Assembly (NCBI GenBank): GCA_964650695.1
Contig: CAZYVA010000105.1
Span: 1-5,904, forward strand
Source of the DNA: CAZYVA01 sp964650695
GTDB lineage: Bacteria > Bacillota > Clostridia > Lachnospirales > Lachnospiraceae
Length of the DNA: 5,904 nucleotides
Direction of reading: 5' to 3'
Part shown: positions 1 through 5,486 of the stretch, piece by piece
Layout of the letters: every line of letters starts with the position of its first letter
How positions within the stretch are numbered: the stretch's first letter is position 1
The notes under the pieces: model-generated
Database searches by the model: none
The model's input: the letters and a program-made list of their open reading frames with translations, nothing else
Told to the model about the DNA's origin: nothing
Position numbers and translations under genes: made by a program

Positions 1-584
1 TCCTGTATCACTTCCTCGATCAGATCTTTCACTTTTTGCTCAGTCAGATCCGGTTGTTCCTTTCTGATATCCGCGATCAGGCTCTTCATTTCATCTATGG
101 TCAGGGACAATCCTCTCTCTTTCAGCTTTGCGATCAGGCTCTCCAGGTCCTTATCTGCCAGCCCGTTGTCTTCCTCCTGGTCTGTCTGGTCTTCTTTTTC
201 GTCCTGGGAGGTCTTTGCCCCTGTCTCTTTCCCCGGCTTCTTTTCTGTTTCTTTGGCCGCTTTCTCCCCTGTTTCTTCCGCCGCTTCCTGCTTTGTTTCT
301 TCTGTGCTTTGAGCGGTTTCCGGATCCGCATCTTCGGCTGTGGCCTTCTCACTCTTTCCGGCCTCTTCGCTTTCTGCTTCCTTGTCTTTCTTTTCCGTCT
401 TTTCTTCTTTTTTCTCTTCCTTTTCCGGCTTTGTGCTTTCCTCCGGTTTTCCTGCGGGATCAGCGCTTTCAACCGCTTCTTCATGATCTTCCGCCGACGC
501 CTCCAGGATAAAAGCGGACTGTATCTGTCCCGCAAGCACGCAAATACTCACGCTTAACACGATAGCTGCTTTTCGTAATCTCAT
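1..584 (-). CDS. Secreted acidic/Lys-Glu-rich protein, N-terminal part (runs off left edge)
   Basis: I translated the minus strand from the ATG at 584 to the window edge: 194 codons with no stop. Residues 1-31 form a Sec signal peptide: basic MRLRK, a hydrophobic core (about 6-27), then A-S-A before E32, a good signal peptidase I site. Cys15 is not in a lipobox, so a lipoprotein is unlikely. Residues 32-140 are low complexity, dominated by Glu, Lys, Ala, Asp and Thr, with no Cys or aromatics; this looks like a disordered, highly charged spacer. Residues 141-194 change character and look like amphipathic helices (for example LESLIAKLKERG and KVKDLIEEVIQ), probably the start of a folded domain. 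The ribosome site is weak (AGGGAT about 10 bases upstream). A nearby ATG at 595 is out of frame and stops at once. I do not recognise the family; a cell-surface or secreted role is inferred from the signal peptide only. Confidence 0.8.
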   Translation of the reverse strand, partial: MRLRKAAIVLSVSICVLAGQIQSAFILEASAEDHEEAVESADPAGKPEESTKPEKEEKKEEKTEKKDKEAESEEAGKSEKATAEDADPETAQSTEETKQEAAEETGEKAAKETEKKPGKETGAKTSQDEKEDQTDQEEDNGLADKDLESLIAKLKERGLSLTIDEMKSLIADIRKEQPDLTEQKVKDLIEEVIQ

Positions 585-698
585 AAATGATCCATCCCTT
601 TCTATTGGCAATGGGACCTGTACCCATCAACGTATTGATTTGCCAGCATTACGATGAGGGTATATGCCCGCAAAATAATCATTGAAACTGTATCTGTG

Positions 699-727
699 AT
701 TATACTCTTACCTGGTGAAAAAATCAA
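699..727 (-). promoter_or_regulatory. Sigma-A promoter of the secreted-protein gene
   Basis: On the minus strand there is TTGATT (722-727), a 17-base spacer, and a perfect TATAAT (699-704). Transcription would start near 692, giving a leader of about 107 nt before the ATG at 584. The leader holds small dyads, ATGGG/CCCAT (about 611-627) and GGCAA/TTGCC (about 605-645). I matched these to no known riboswitch. Confidence 0.65.
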
Positions 728-801
728 TCTCTCTATCTTATTTATTTATCCAGCTTGTGTCTTGTAAAATAGTCTTAATTATGTTATTTTTTACACTAGA
801 T

Positions 802-888
802 GATGATGCCAGGGCCAAGTACCCAAAAACCCGATGTGAGCTTGCTTGCAAGAGGCTTTTTGAATACTGGGCCCCTGTGATACCAGGG
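802..888. repeat. Interspersed palindromic repeat upstream of mscL
   Basis: It begins with GATGATGCCAGGGCC (802-816), a variant of the GATGATACCAGGG motif also found downstream of mscL. The arm at about 810-831 pairs imperfectly with 854-877: CAGGGCC, AGTA, CAAAAA and CC in order, matched by GG, TTTTTG, TACT and GGCCCCTG. The loop holds a small CTTGC/GCAAG dyad (841-852). A further GATACCAGGG starts at 879. The block GGCCCCTGTGATA (870-882) is closely matched, inverted, at about 1626-1638, tying this copy to the repeats beyond mscL. As RNA it would form a long hairpin in the mscL leader. Whether it is mobile or regulatory cannot be told from one locus. Confidence 0.6.
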
Positions 889-934
889 TGTCAGGGAGCG
901 ACGCTGGATCCACTTGAATACGAAGGAGAATATT

Positions 935-1351
935 ATGCTATCTGAATTTAAAAAATTTTTACTGCGTGGCAATGTAATCGATTTGTCTGTAGGTATCATT
1001 ATTGGTGGTGCCTTTCAGGCTATAGTAAACAGTCTTGTAAATGACATTATCAATCCTTTATTAAGTATTTTTCTTACGGAAACGGATTTTACAAGTCTCG
1101 TATACAATATCCCCGGTACGGCAGCAAACATTGCTTATGGCTCTCTGATTACTGCAATCATCAATTTTGTAATCATGGGTTTTGTCATCTTTATGCTGGT
1201 AAAGGGTATCAACAAGGTTACTTCACTTGTACCCAAAAAAGAAGAAGAAGCGCCAGCGCCTACTACAAAGATTTGCCCTTACTGCTTTAGCGAGGTACAC
1301 ATTGATGCAACACGCTGCCCCTATTGTACATCAGAACTTGAAACAAAATAA
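935..1351 (+). CDS. mscL: Large-conductance mechanosensitive channel MscL with C-terminal zinc ribbon
   Basis: A 138-residue inner-membrane channel that opens under membrane tension and releases solutes during hypo-osmotic shock; the family forms homopentamers. The N-terminus FKKFLLRGNVIDLSVGIIIG is the MscL signature (amphipathic N-helix then TM1, about 15-43). TM2 spans about 70-97 and ends in the usual charged Lys-Lys-Glu-Glu-Glu stretch and an Ala-Pro linker. After that, the family's usual C-terminal helix is replaced by a zinc ribbon, CPYC-x10-CPYC (Cys114, 117, 128, 131). I chose the ATG at 935 because AAGGAG (923-928) sits 6 bases upstream and the protein then starts like other MscLs; an in-frame TTG at 914 would put the Shine-Dalgarno inside the gene. 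The gene is AT-rich (116 G+C in 300 bases, 961-1260) and has interspersed repeats on both sides. Confidence 0.95.
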   Translation: MLSEFKKFLLRGNVIDLSVGIIIGGAFQAIVNSLVNDIINPLLSIFLTETDFTSLVYNIPGTAANIAYGSLITAIINFVIMGFVIFMLVKGINKVTSLVPKKEEEAPAPTTKICPYCFSEVHIDATRCPYCTSELETK

Positions 1352-1365
1352 TTTTGATGATACCA

Positions 1366-1419
1366 GGGTCAAAAGTACATGCGTTTCATGCTTGCACGAA
1401 ACTCATGTACTTGAGACCC
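1366..1419. repeat. Long imperfect hairpin just after mscL
   Basis: The left arm (1366-1381, GGGTCAAAAGTACATG) pairs with the right arm (1404-1419, CATGTACTTGAGACCC) at 14 of 16 positions. The loop holds a second pair, GTTTC (1383-1387) with GAAAC (1398-1402), giving a rod of over 50 bases. It starts 14 bases after the mscL stop and could help end the transcript or protect its 3' end, but no T-run follows, so it is not a classic terminator. Confidence 0.6.
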
Positions 1420-1440
1420 GCACAAACATGAGAATGCAGC

Positions 1441-1459
1441 CATTTTTCGTAGAAAAATG
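1441..1459. repeat. Perfect short hairpin CATTTTTC-GTA-GAAAAATG
   Basis: Eight perfectly paired bases close a 3-base loop. It lies inside the copy 1 repeat. The ATG of the long upstream extension of the deaminase frame is in its right arm, a further reason not to use that start. Confidence 0.6.
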
Positions 1460-1538
1460 AGCGGAATTCGAAGGTTTGCAGGCGTGCGGGCGTGCGGGAA
1501 CACGGAGCAAGCCGGTATCATCAGGGGGCAAATCTTAT

Positions 1539-1566
1539 TTGGCTCCAACATCATCATGATTATAAA
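1539..1566 (+). promoter_or_regulatory. Possible promoter for the deaminase gene
   Basis: TTGGCT (1539-1544), a 16-base spacer and TATAAA (1561-1566). The -10 is one base from consensus; the -35 matches at four of six and lies in the right arm of a repeat hairpin. If real, the leader would include all of repeat copy 2. Other promoters further upstream are possible. Confidence 0.3.
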
Positions 1567-1579
1567 AACAGGCCACTCC

Positions 1580-1663
1580 AATGACACCAGGGTTGCAGGC
1601 GTGCGCAGCACGGAGCGATCCGTGATATCACAGGGGCCAAAGACTTTTGGCCCTGGTATCATC
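1580..1663. repeat. MITE/REP-like repeat unit, copy 2 (84 bp)
   Basis: The left end AATGACACCAGGG (1580-1592) is inverted against the right end CCCTGGTATCATC (1651-1663), 11 of 13 matching. Inside are GTGC-GCA-GCAC (1601-1611), CACGGA-GCGA-TCCGTG (1609-1624) and a perfect 8-bp stem GGGCCAAA/TTTGGCCC (1634-1641 and 1646-1653). That last stem extends imperfectly outward through TGATATCACAG and CTGGTATCA. The unit ends 18 bases before the ribosome site of the deaminase gene, so a transcript from upstream would carry this structure in its leader. Confidence 0.6.
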
Positions 1664-1681
1664 CCAAACACACTTATGCAT

Positions 1682-1688
1682 AAGGAGG
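1682..1688 (+). promoter_or_regulatory. Ribosome binding site that fixes the deaminase start
   Basis: AAGGAGG lies five bases before the ATG at 1694. The upstream in-frame ATG at 1457 has no comparable site, so this decides the start. Confidence 0.85.
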
Positions 1689-1693
1689 ACACT

Positions 1694-2998
1694 ATGGGAA
1701 TCGTAATCAAAAACGCATTGGCCATACTCCCGGATGGGGCTGAGGATGAAATCAAGGAAACATCCATCTATATCGAAGGTCCCAGAATTACATCCATCGG
1801 CAAAAAACCTTCCGGTTTCCAGGAGGCCAAGGCCATCGATGGAAAAGACAAGCTGGTCATCCCCGGCCTCATCAACTGCCATACCCATTCTTACATGGCA
1901 TTCATGCGGAACGCGGCGGATGACCTCTCTTTCATGGACTGGCTCTTTGGGACGATCGACCCGATCGAGCAGAAAATGACGGATGAAGACGCCTACTGGG
2001 GCGCATGCCTGGCTATCCTTGAGATGATGAAAAGCGGCACCACCTGCTTCAACGATATGCATTTAAATATCCATCAGACCGCAAGGGCTGTGAAGGAATC
2101 CGGTATGCGGGCGTTCCTCTCCAGAGGGCTTGTGGGAAATGGGGATGATGAAGCGGGGCGTTCAAGGCTGGCCCAGGCATATGAAGAAAGGGACGCCGCC
2201 AGAGACTGCGGCCGGCTGGGTTTTATGCTGGCTCCCCACGCGCCCTATACTTGCGACGACGCGTTTATGCGTATTGTATCTGAAGAAGCGAAAAAGAACC
2301 GGATGCCCATCCACGTACACCTGTCCGAAAGTGTCAGCGAGATCCAGCAGATACAGGAAAAATACGGCTGCACCCCGATCGAGATGGCGGACCGGAACGG
2401 GCTTTTCGACGGCCCCGCCATCGCCGCCCACTGTGTGCAGGCCACGGACAGCGACATCGCGATCTTAAAGGAAAAACATGTCAGCGTGGCGACAAACCCC
2501 GCCAGCAACATGAAGCTTGGAAATGGCTTTGCCCCTGTCGCCACAATGCTGGAGGCCGGCGTCAACGTCTGCCTTGGGACAGACGGGGCCGCTTCCAACA
2601 ACAGCCTGAATATGTTCCATGAAATGAATTTGCTGGCATTGATCCATAAAGGCACAAACCAGACCCCCCAATGCATCAGCGCAAGGGAAGCTTTCCGGAT
2701 CGCCACATTAAACGGGGCGCGGGCGCTGGGGCTGGAAAACGAGATCGGGACGATCGAAGCCGGGAAAAAAGCCGACCTTGCCATCCTGGATCTGAATGTG
2801 CCTTCCCTCACCCCCAGGAACAACCTGATCGCAGGGCTTTCTTATTCCGCCAATGGCTCCGAAGTGGAGACGGTGATCATCGACGGGAAGATCACCATGG
2901 AAAACCGTCGTGTCCTGACGATGGACGAGCGGCTTGTGTACCGGAAGATCCATGAAACCGTCTCCCGCCTGGGGCTGGATAACAAAGCGTACAAATGA
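1694..2998 (+). CDS. mtaD: S-adenosylhomocysteine / 5'-methylthioadenosine deaminase (amidohydrolase family)
   Basis: A 434-residue cytosolic metal-dependent deaminase of the MtaD/DadD and ATZ/TRZ group. The family replaces the 6-amino group of SAH or methylthioadenosine with oxygen, releasing ammonia. The fold starts with a short beta part (1-55), then the barrel: metal ligands His63 and His65 (NCHTHSYMA), His209 with acid-base Glu212 (HVHLSES), His246 (AAHCVQ) and Asp297 (GTDGAASNN). The APHAPY motif with His182 is also typical of this subgroup. A C-terminal beta part (about 350-434) carries EAGKKADLAILD. The reading frame opens as far as 1457, but the ATG at 1694 has AAGGAGG five bases upstream and gives the standard start; the extra 79 codons are repeat DNA. 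The next gene is an SAH-hydrolase homologue, so SAH is the likelier physiological substrate. Exact specificity among SAH, MTA, adenosine and 5'-deoxyadenosine cannot be read from the sequence. Confidence 0.9.
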   Translation: MGIVIKNALAILPDGAEDEIKETSIYIEGPRITSIGKKPSGFQEAKAIDGKDKLVIPGLINCHTHSYMAFMRNAADDLSFMDWLFGTIDPIEQKMTDEDAYWGACLAILEMMKSGTTCFNDMHLNIHQTARAVKESGMRAFLSRGLVGNGDDEAGRSRLAQAYEERDAARDCGRLGFMLAPHAPYTCDDAFMRIVSEEAKKNRMPIHVHLSESVSEIQQIQEKYGCTPIEMADRNGLFDGPAIAAHCVQATDSDIAILKEKHVSVATNPASNMKLGNGFAPVATMLEAGVNVCLGTDGAASNNSLNMFHEMNLLALIHKGTNQTPQCISAREAFRIATLNGARALGLENEIGTIEAGKKADLAILDLNVPSLTPRNNLIAGLSYSANGSEVETVIIDGKITMENRRVLTMDERLVYRKIHETVSRLGLDNKAYK

Positions 2999-3031
2999 TC
3001 GGCCCTTTCTGCTTGAGGCGATCACAGTGAT
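2996..3031 (+). promoter_or_regulatory. Hairpin over the deaminase stop and adjoining ATCAC-A-GTGAT dyad
   Basis: TGATCG.CC (2996-3004, one bulged G) pairs with GGCGATCA (3017-3024), and its first base is that of the stop codon. It is followed by no T-run, so termination would be partial at best. The overlapping dyad ATCACAGTGAT (3021-3031) touches the -35 hexamer of the next promoter and could be an operator; no regulator is known for it. Confidence 0.3.
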
Positions 3032-3058
3032 GACAGGACAGACGACCATCACTATAAT
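3030..3058 (+). promoter_or_regulatory. Sigma-A promoter of the SAH-hydrolase gene
   Basis: ATGACA (3030-3035, five of six to consensus), a 17-base spacer and a perfect TATAAT (3053-3058). Transcription would start near 3065, leaving a leader of about 33 nt with GGAGG at 3086-3090. The hydrolase can therefore be expressed on its own, although it also lies 99 bases behind the deaminase and may be co-transcribed. Confidence 0.6.
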
Positions 3059-3097
3059 AAAAATTCGGCTGAATCTATTCTTATTGGAGGACACAAA

Positions 3098-4345
3098 ATG
3101 AACAGTGAAATCAGAGACATCCATTTAGCCGGATCCGGCGAACGCAAAATTGAATGGGTCAGGCGCAATTGCGACCTTCTACGCACCCTGGAGGAAGATT
3201 TTGCAAAGTCAAAACCCTTTGAAGGGAAGAAAATCGCGCTGTCGGTGCATCTGGAGGCAAAAACCGCCTACCTGTGCAAGGTATTGAAAGCCGGCGGGGC
3301 GCAAATGTTTGTGACAGGCTCCAACCCTCTCTCCACGCAGGATGACGTGGCGGCCGCCCTTGCTGCGGACGGGCTGGAAGTCCATGCATGGTATGGCAGT
3401 ACCCCGGAGGAATATGAGGCCCATATCCGCCACACACTGCAGGCAGGCCCAAACATCATCATTGACGACGGCGGGGACCTGGTGAATATGGTGCATGCCC
3501 ATATGCCGGAGTTGATCCCCGGTATCATCGGCGGCTGCGAGGAGACAACAACCGGCATCATCCGCCTGGAGGCAATGGACCGGGCGGGGGAATTGAAATT
3601 CCCGATGGTCCGCGTCAACAACGCGGACTGCAAGCATTTGTTTGACAACCGCTACGGCACAGGCCAGTCGGTATGGGACGGCATCAACCGGACGACCAAC
3701 CTCATCGTGGCAGGGAAGATCGTGGTGGTTGCCGGGTACGGCTGGTGCGGCAAAGGCACGGCTATGCGGGCGAAAGGGCTCGGCGCAAGGGTGATCGTCA
3801 CAGAGATCGACCCCATCAAAGCCATCGAGGCCGTCATGGACGGGTTTGACGTCATGCCCATGAAGGAAGCGGCGAAAACCGGCGATTTCTTTATCACCGT
3901 TACCGGCTGTGAGAAAGTGATTGACGAAGAGGACTTTTCAGCCATGAAAGACGGCGCCATCCTTTGCAACGCCGGACATTTTGACTGCGAGATCGATATG
4001 GCGGGGCTGCGCCGGATTGCTGTGGAGACAAGGGAAATGCGTAAGAATATCATGGGATATAAGCTTCCGGGCGGGCAATGGGTATTCGTCCTCGGCGAAG
4101 GGCGGCTCGTCAACCTTGCCGCAGGGGACGGCCATCCGGCGGAAATCATGGATATGAGTTTCGCGATCCAGGCCCTCTCCGCAAAATATCTGGTGGAGCA
4201 TGGGAACGAATTAAAAGAGAAGCTGATCGACGTCCCAAGGGAAGTGGATCTGGACGTCGCAAAACGGAAGCTCGCATTCCTCGGCAAAGAAATCGACACC
4301 CTTACCCCGGAGCAGGAAAAATACCTGAACAGTTATATGGTGTAG
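3098..4345 (+). CDS. ahcY: S-adenosylhomocysteine hydrolase family protein (possibly S-inosylhomocysteine hydrolase)
   Basis: A 415-residue cytosolic NAD-dependent enzyme. The family splits SAH into homocysteine and adenosine; some archaeal members use S-inosylhomocysteine. Conserved features: His51 (HLEAKTA), SNPLSTQDD (75-83), the Asp pair in IIDDGGD (121-127), EETTTG (148-153, Glu149 and the NAD-contacting threonines), the catalytic pair Lys179 and Asp183 (CKHLFDN), the NAD fold GYGWCGKG (213-220), CNAGHFDCEID with His294, and GEGRLVNL...GDGHP with His346. It lacks the insertion and the C-terminal Lys...Tyr-Arg-Tyr tail of the eukaryotic/proteobacterial type and ends SYMV, like the shorter archaeal and Thermotoga enzymes. 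At positions equivalent to human Thr57 and Glu59, next to the adenine, it has Glu53 and Lys55. The start ATG has GGAGG seven bases upstream. Family is certain; the substrate base (adenine or hypoxanthine) is open. Confidence 0.93.
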   Translation: MNSEIRDIHLAGSGERKIEWVRRNCDLLRTLEEDFAKSKPFEGKKIALSVHLEAKTAYLCKVLKAGGAQMFVTGSNPLSTQDDVAAALAADGLEVHAWYGSTPEEYEAHIRHTLQAGPNIIIDDGGDLVNMVHAHMPELIPGIIGGCEETTTGIIRLEAMDRAGELKFPMVRVNNADCKHLFDNRYGTGQSVWDGINRTTNLIVAGKIVVVAGYGWCGKGTAMRAKGLGARVIVTEIDPIKAIEAVMDGFDVMPMKEAAKTGDFFITVTGCEKVIDEEDFSAMKDGAILCNAGHFDCEIDMAGLRRIAVETREMRKNIMGYKLPGGQWVFVLGEGRLVNLAAGDGHPAEIMDMSFAIQALSAKYLVEHGNELKEKLIDVPREVDLDVAKRKLAFLGKEIDTLTPEQEKYLNSYMV

Positions 4346-4380
4346 GCTTTTATGCATCTGGTTGTTTTCCTTGCCGCCTT

Positions 4381-4417
4381 GGAAGCCATGAGATCCTCCA
4401 TGGGTTTCATGGCTTCC
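4381..4417. terminator. Strong hairpin between convergent ahcY and ilvE (possible bidirectional terminator)
   Basis: GGAAGCCATGA (4381-4391) pairs perfectly with TCATGGCTTCC (4407-4417). Five more pairs, two of them G-T, extend it inward to a five-base loop. It sits 36 bases after the ahcY stop and 44 bases beyond the ilvE stop. Position and stability fit a shared terminator, but neither strand has a T-run after the stem, so it may instead be a transcript-end stabiliser or a Rho-assisted site. Confidence 0.5.
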
Positions 4418-4460
4418 TCAAACAGGTTTGCGCGTCATCCATCTCCCGGAGCCATCCGGA

Positions 4461-5486
4461 TCAACAAATCTCACAAATCCATCCTTCCGGGGCTTTGAGC
4501 CTGCCCATCTGGATGCCTGTCAATGTATCATACAGCTTTTTTGTAACCGGCCCCATTTCCTCCATGCCGCTTGGGAAACAGATTTCCATGCCATGGTCCA
4601 CAACCTTCCCAACCGGGGAGATCACCGCCGCCGTCCCGCAAAGGCCGCATTCCGCAAAGTCTTTCAGCTCTTCCTTATAGACGATCCTTTCTTCCACATC
4701 CAGGCCGAGGTACTCCTTCGCTACATGCATGAGGGACCGCCTGGTGATCGAAGGAAGGATGGTGCTGGATTTTGGCGTTACCACCTTGCCGTCCTTCGTC
4801 ACAAACAGGAAATTCGCGCCGCCCGTCTCCTCTACCTTTGTCCGGGTAGCCGCATCCAGGTACATATTCTCATCATAGCCCTCCTTATGCGCCTCCACGA
4901 TCGCGTGAAGGCTCATCGCGTAATTCAGGCCGGCCTTTACATGCCCGGTCCCATGCGGAGCCGCCCGGTCAAAATCACAGACGCGGATCGTGATTGGCTT
5001 CGCACCGTCCTTGAAATACGGGCCTACCGGCGTCACAAATACCCGGAACTGGTACTCATCCGCCGGCTTCACACCGATGACCGCATTGGACCCAAACATA
5101 TACGGACGGACATACAGCGTAGCTCCTGACCCATACGGCGGCACGTAAGCCGCGTTCGCCTTTACGACTGCCTTTACCGCCTCCACAAACCGCTCCTTCG
5201 GGAACACCGGCATTTCCAGGCGCTTTGCCGTATTTTCCATACGCTCCGCATTCAAATCCGGGCGGAACGTTACGATCCGTCCATCCTCCGTCGTATACGC
5301 TTTCAACCCCTCAAAACAAGTCTGCGCATACTGGAGCACGCAGGCGCACTCATTCATCGTCACCGACGCGTCCGACGTCATCGCACCCTCATCCCACGCC
5401 CCATCCTTATAATTAGAAACAAATCTTTGATCCGTCTCCATATAACAAAACCCAAGATTTGCCCAGTCAATATTTTTTTTCTCCAT
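4461..5486 (-). CDS. ilvE: Branched-chain amino acid aminotransferase
   Basis: A 341-residue cytosolic fold-type IV PLP enzyme that interconverts leucine, isoleucine and valine with their 2-oxo acids, using glutamate/2-oxoglutarate as partner. Visible family marks: FEGLKAY (58-64), RPDLNAERM (75-83), GATLYVRPYMFG (121-132), the PLP lysine Lys184 in GHVKAGLNYA, VEETGGANFLFV (218-229), SSTILPSITRRS (240-251) and GTAAVISPVG (284-293), which match the long bacterial/eukaryotic BCAT branch. Length is normal. The ATG at 5486 has GGAGGA at 5495-5500, eight bases away. It converges on ahcY and is transcribed alone in this window; no other ilv or leu gene is present. It has a clear promoter and a long leader, described separately, so RNA-level control is plausible. 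Confidence 0.95.
   Translation of the reverse strand: MEKKNIDWANLGFCYMETDQRFVSNYKDGAWDEGAMTSDASVTMNECACVLQYAQTCFEGLKAYTTEDGRIVTFRPDLNAERMENTAKRLEMPVFPKERFVEAVKAVVKANAAYVPPYGSGATLYVRPYMFGSNAVIGVKPADEYQFRVFVTPVGPYFKDGAKPITIRVCDFDRAAPHGTGHVKAGLNYAMSLHAIVEAHKEGYDENMYLDAATRTKVEETGGANFLFVTKDGKVVTPKSSTILPSITRRSLMHVAKEYLGLDVEERIVYKEELKDFAECGLCGTAAVISPVGKVVDHGMEICFPSGMEEMGPVTKKLYDTLTGIQMGRLKAPEGWICEIC

Larger units (their letters stand above)
585..934. other. Divergent intergenic region between secreted-protein gene and mscL
   Basis: The left half (585-727) is the leader and promoter of the minus-strand gene. The middle (728-800) is AT-rich and probably holds the mscL promoter, but I found no convincing pair of hexamers; TTGTAA (762-767) with TATTTT (785-790) is the best and is weak. 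Positions 802-888 hold an interspersed repeat, listed separately. A GTG-started reading frame through the right half overlaps mscL and crosses the repeat, so I do not call it a gene. Confidence 0.6.
1356..1522. repeat. MITE/REP-like repeat unit, copy 1 (167 bp)
   Basis: The left end is GATGATACCAGGGTC (1356-1370) and the right end GCCGGTATCATC (1511-1522), so the unit is bounded by inverted GATGATACC ends. Inside are a long hairpin (1366-1419), a short perfect hairpin (1441-1459), an 8-base tandem duplication CGTGCGGG (1483-1490 and 1491-1498), and the block GCAGGCGTGCG...CACGGAGC (1478-1508) that recurs in copy 2. No transposase is encoded and no target-site duplication is obvious. It resembles a non-autonomous palindromic element, an inference from ends and recurrence only. 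Confidence 0.55.
1478..1663. repeat. Diverged tandem duplication, period about 117 bp
   Basis: GCAGGCGTGCG occurs at 1478 and 1595. Each is followed by CACGGAGC (1501 and 1609) and then by a related hairpin: 1515-1553 (GGTATCATCAGGGGGCAAAT... closing with ATTTGGCTCC) and 1621-1663. The first copy has about 9 extra bases from the CGTGCGGG duplication. Bases at the stem tips differ while pairing is largely kept, suggesting that the fold rather than the exact sequence is retained. Confidence 0.5.
1352..1693. other. Repeat-filled gene-free region between mscL and the deaminase gene
   Basis: This 342-base stretch contains two units bounded by GATGATACC-type ends, at least four hairpins and a 117-base-period duplication, each listed separately. 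A minus-strand reading frame and an in-frame upstream extension of the deaminase frame both cross it. Both are most likely translation of repeat DNA. Only the last 30 bases (ribosome site and spacer before 1694) look like ordinary gene upstream sequence. Confidence 0.7.

Noticed and set aside
36..557. Open frames on the plus strand (and another minus frame at 134-535) over the secreted-protein gene
   Set aside because: They are Phe/Leu- or Lys/Arg-rich shadows of a Glu/Lys-rich gene on the minus strand. The frame starting at 584 has a signal peptide with a cleavage site and a promoter; these have none.
715..945. 76-codon plus-strand frame before mscL
   Set aside because: It starts with GTG without a ribosome site, crosses the interspersed repeat and overlaps the mscL start.
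1366..1419. Classic Rho-independent terminator of mscL
   Set aside because: The hairpin is long and imperfect, belongs to the interspersed repeat and is not followed by a T-run.
1369..2062. Minus-strand frames over the repeat region and deaminase start
   Set aside because: They run through repeats and antisense to a confident gene, with no ribosome site or family features.
3652..4299. 215-codon minus-strand frame inside ahcY
   Set aside because: Ser/Pro/Thr-rich antisense shadow of a conserved G+C-rich gene.
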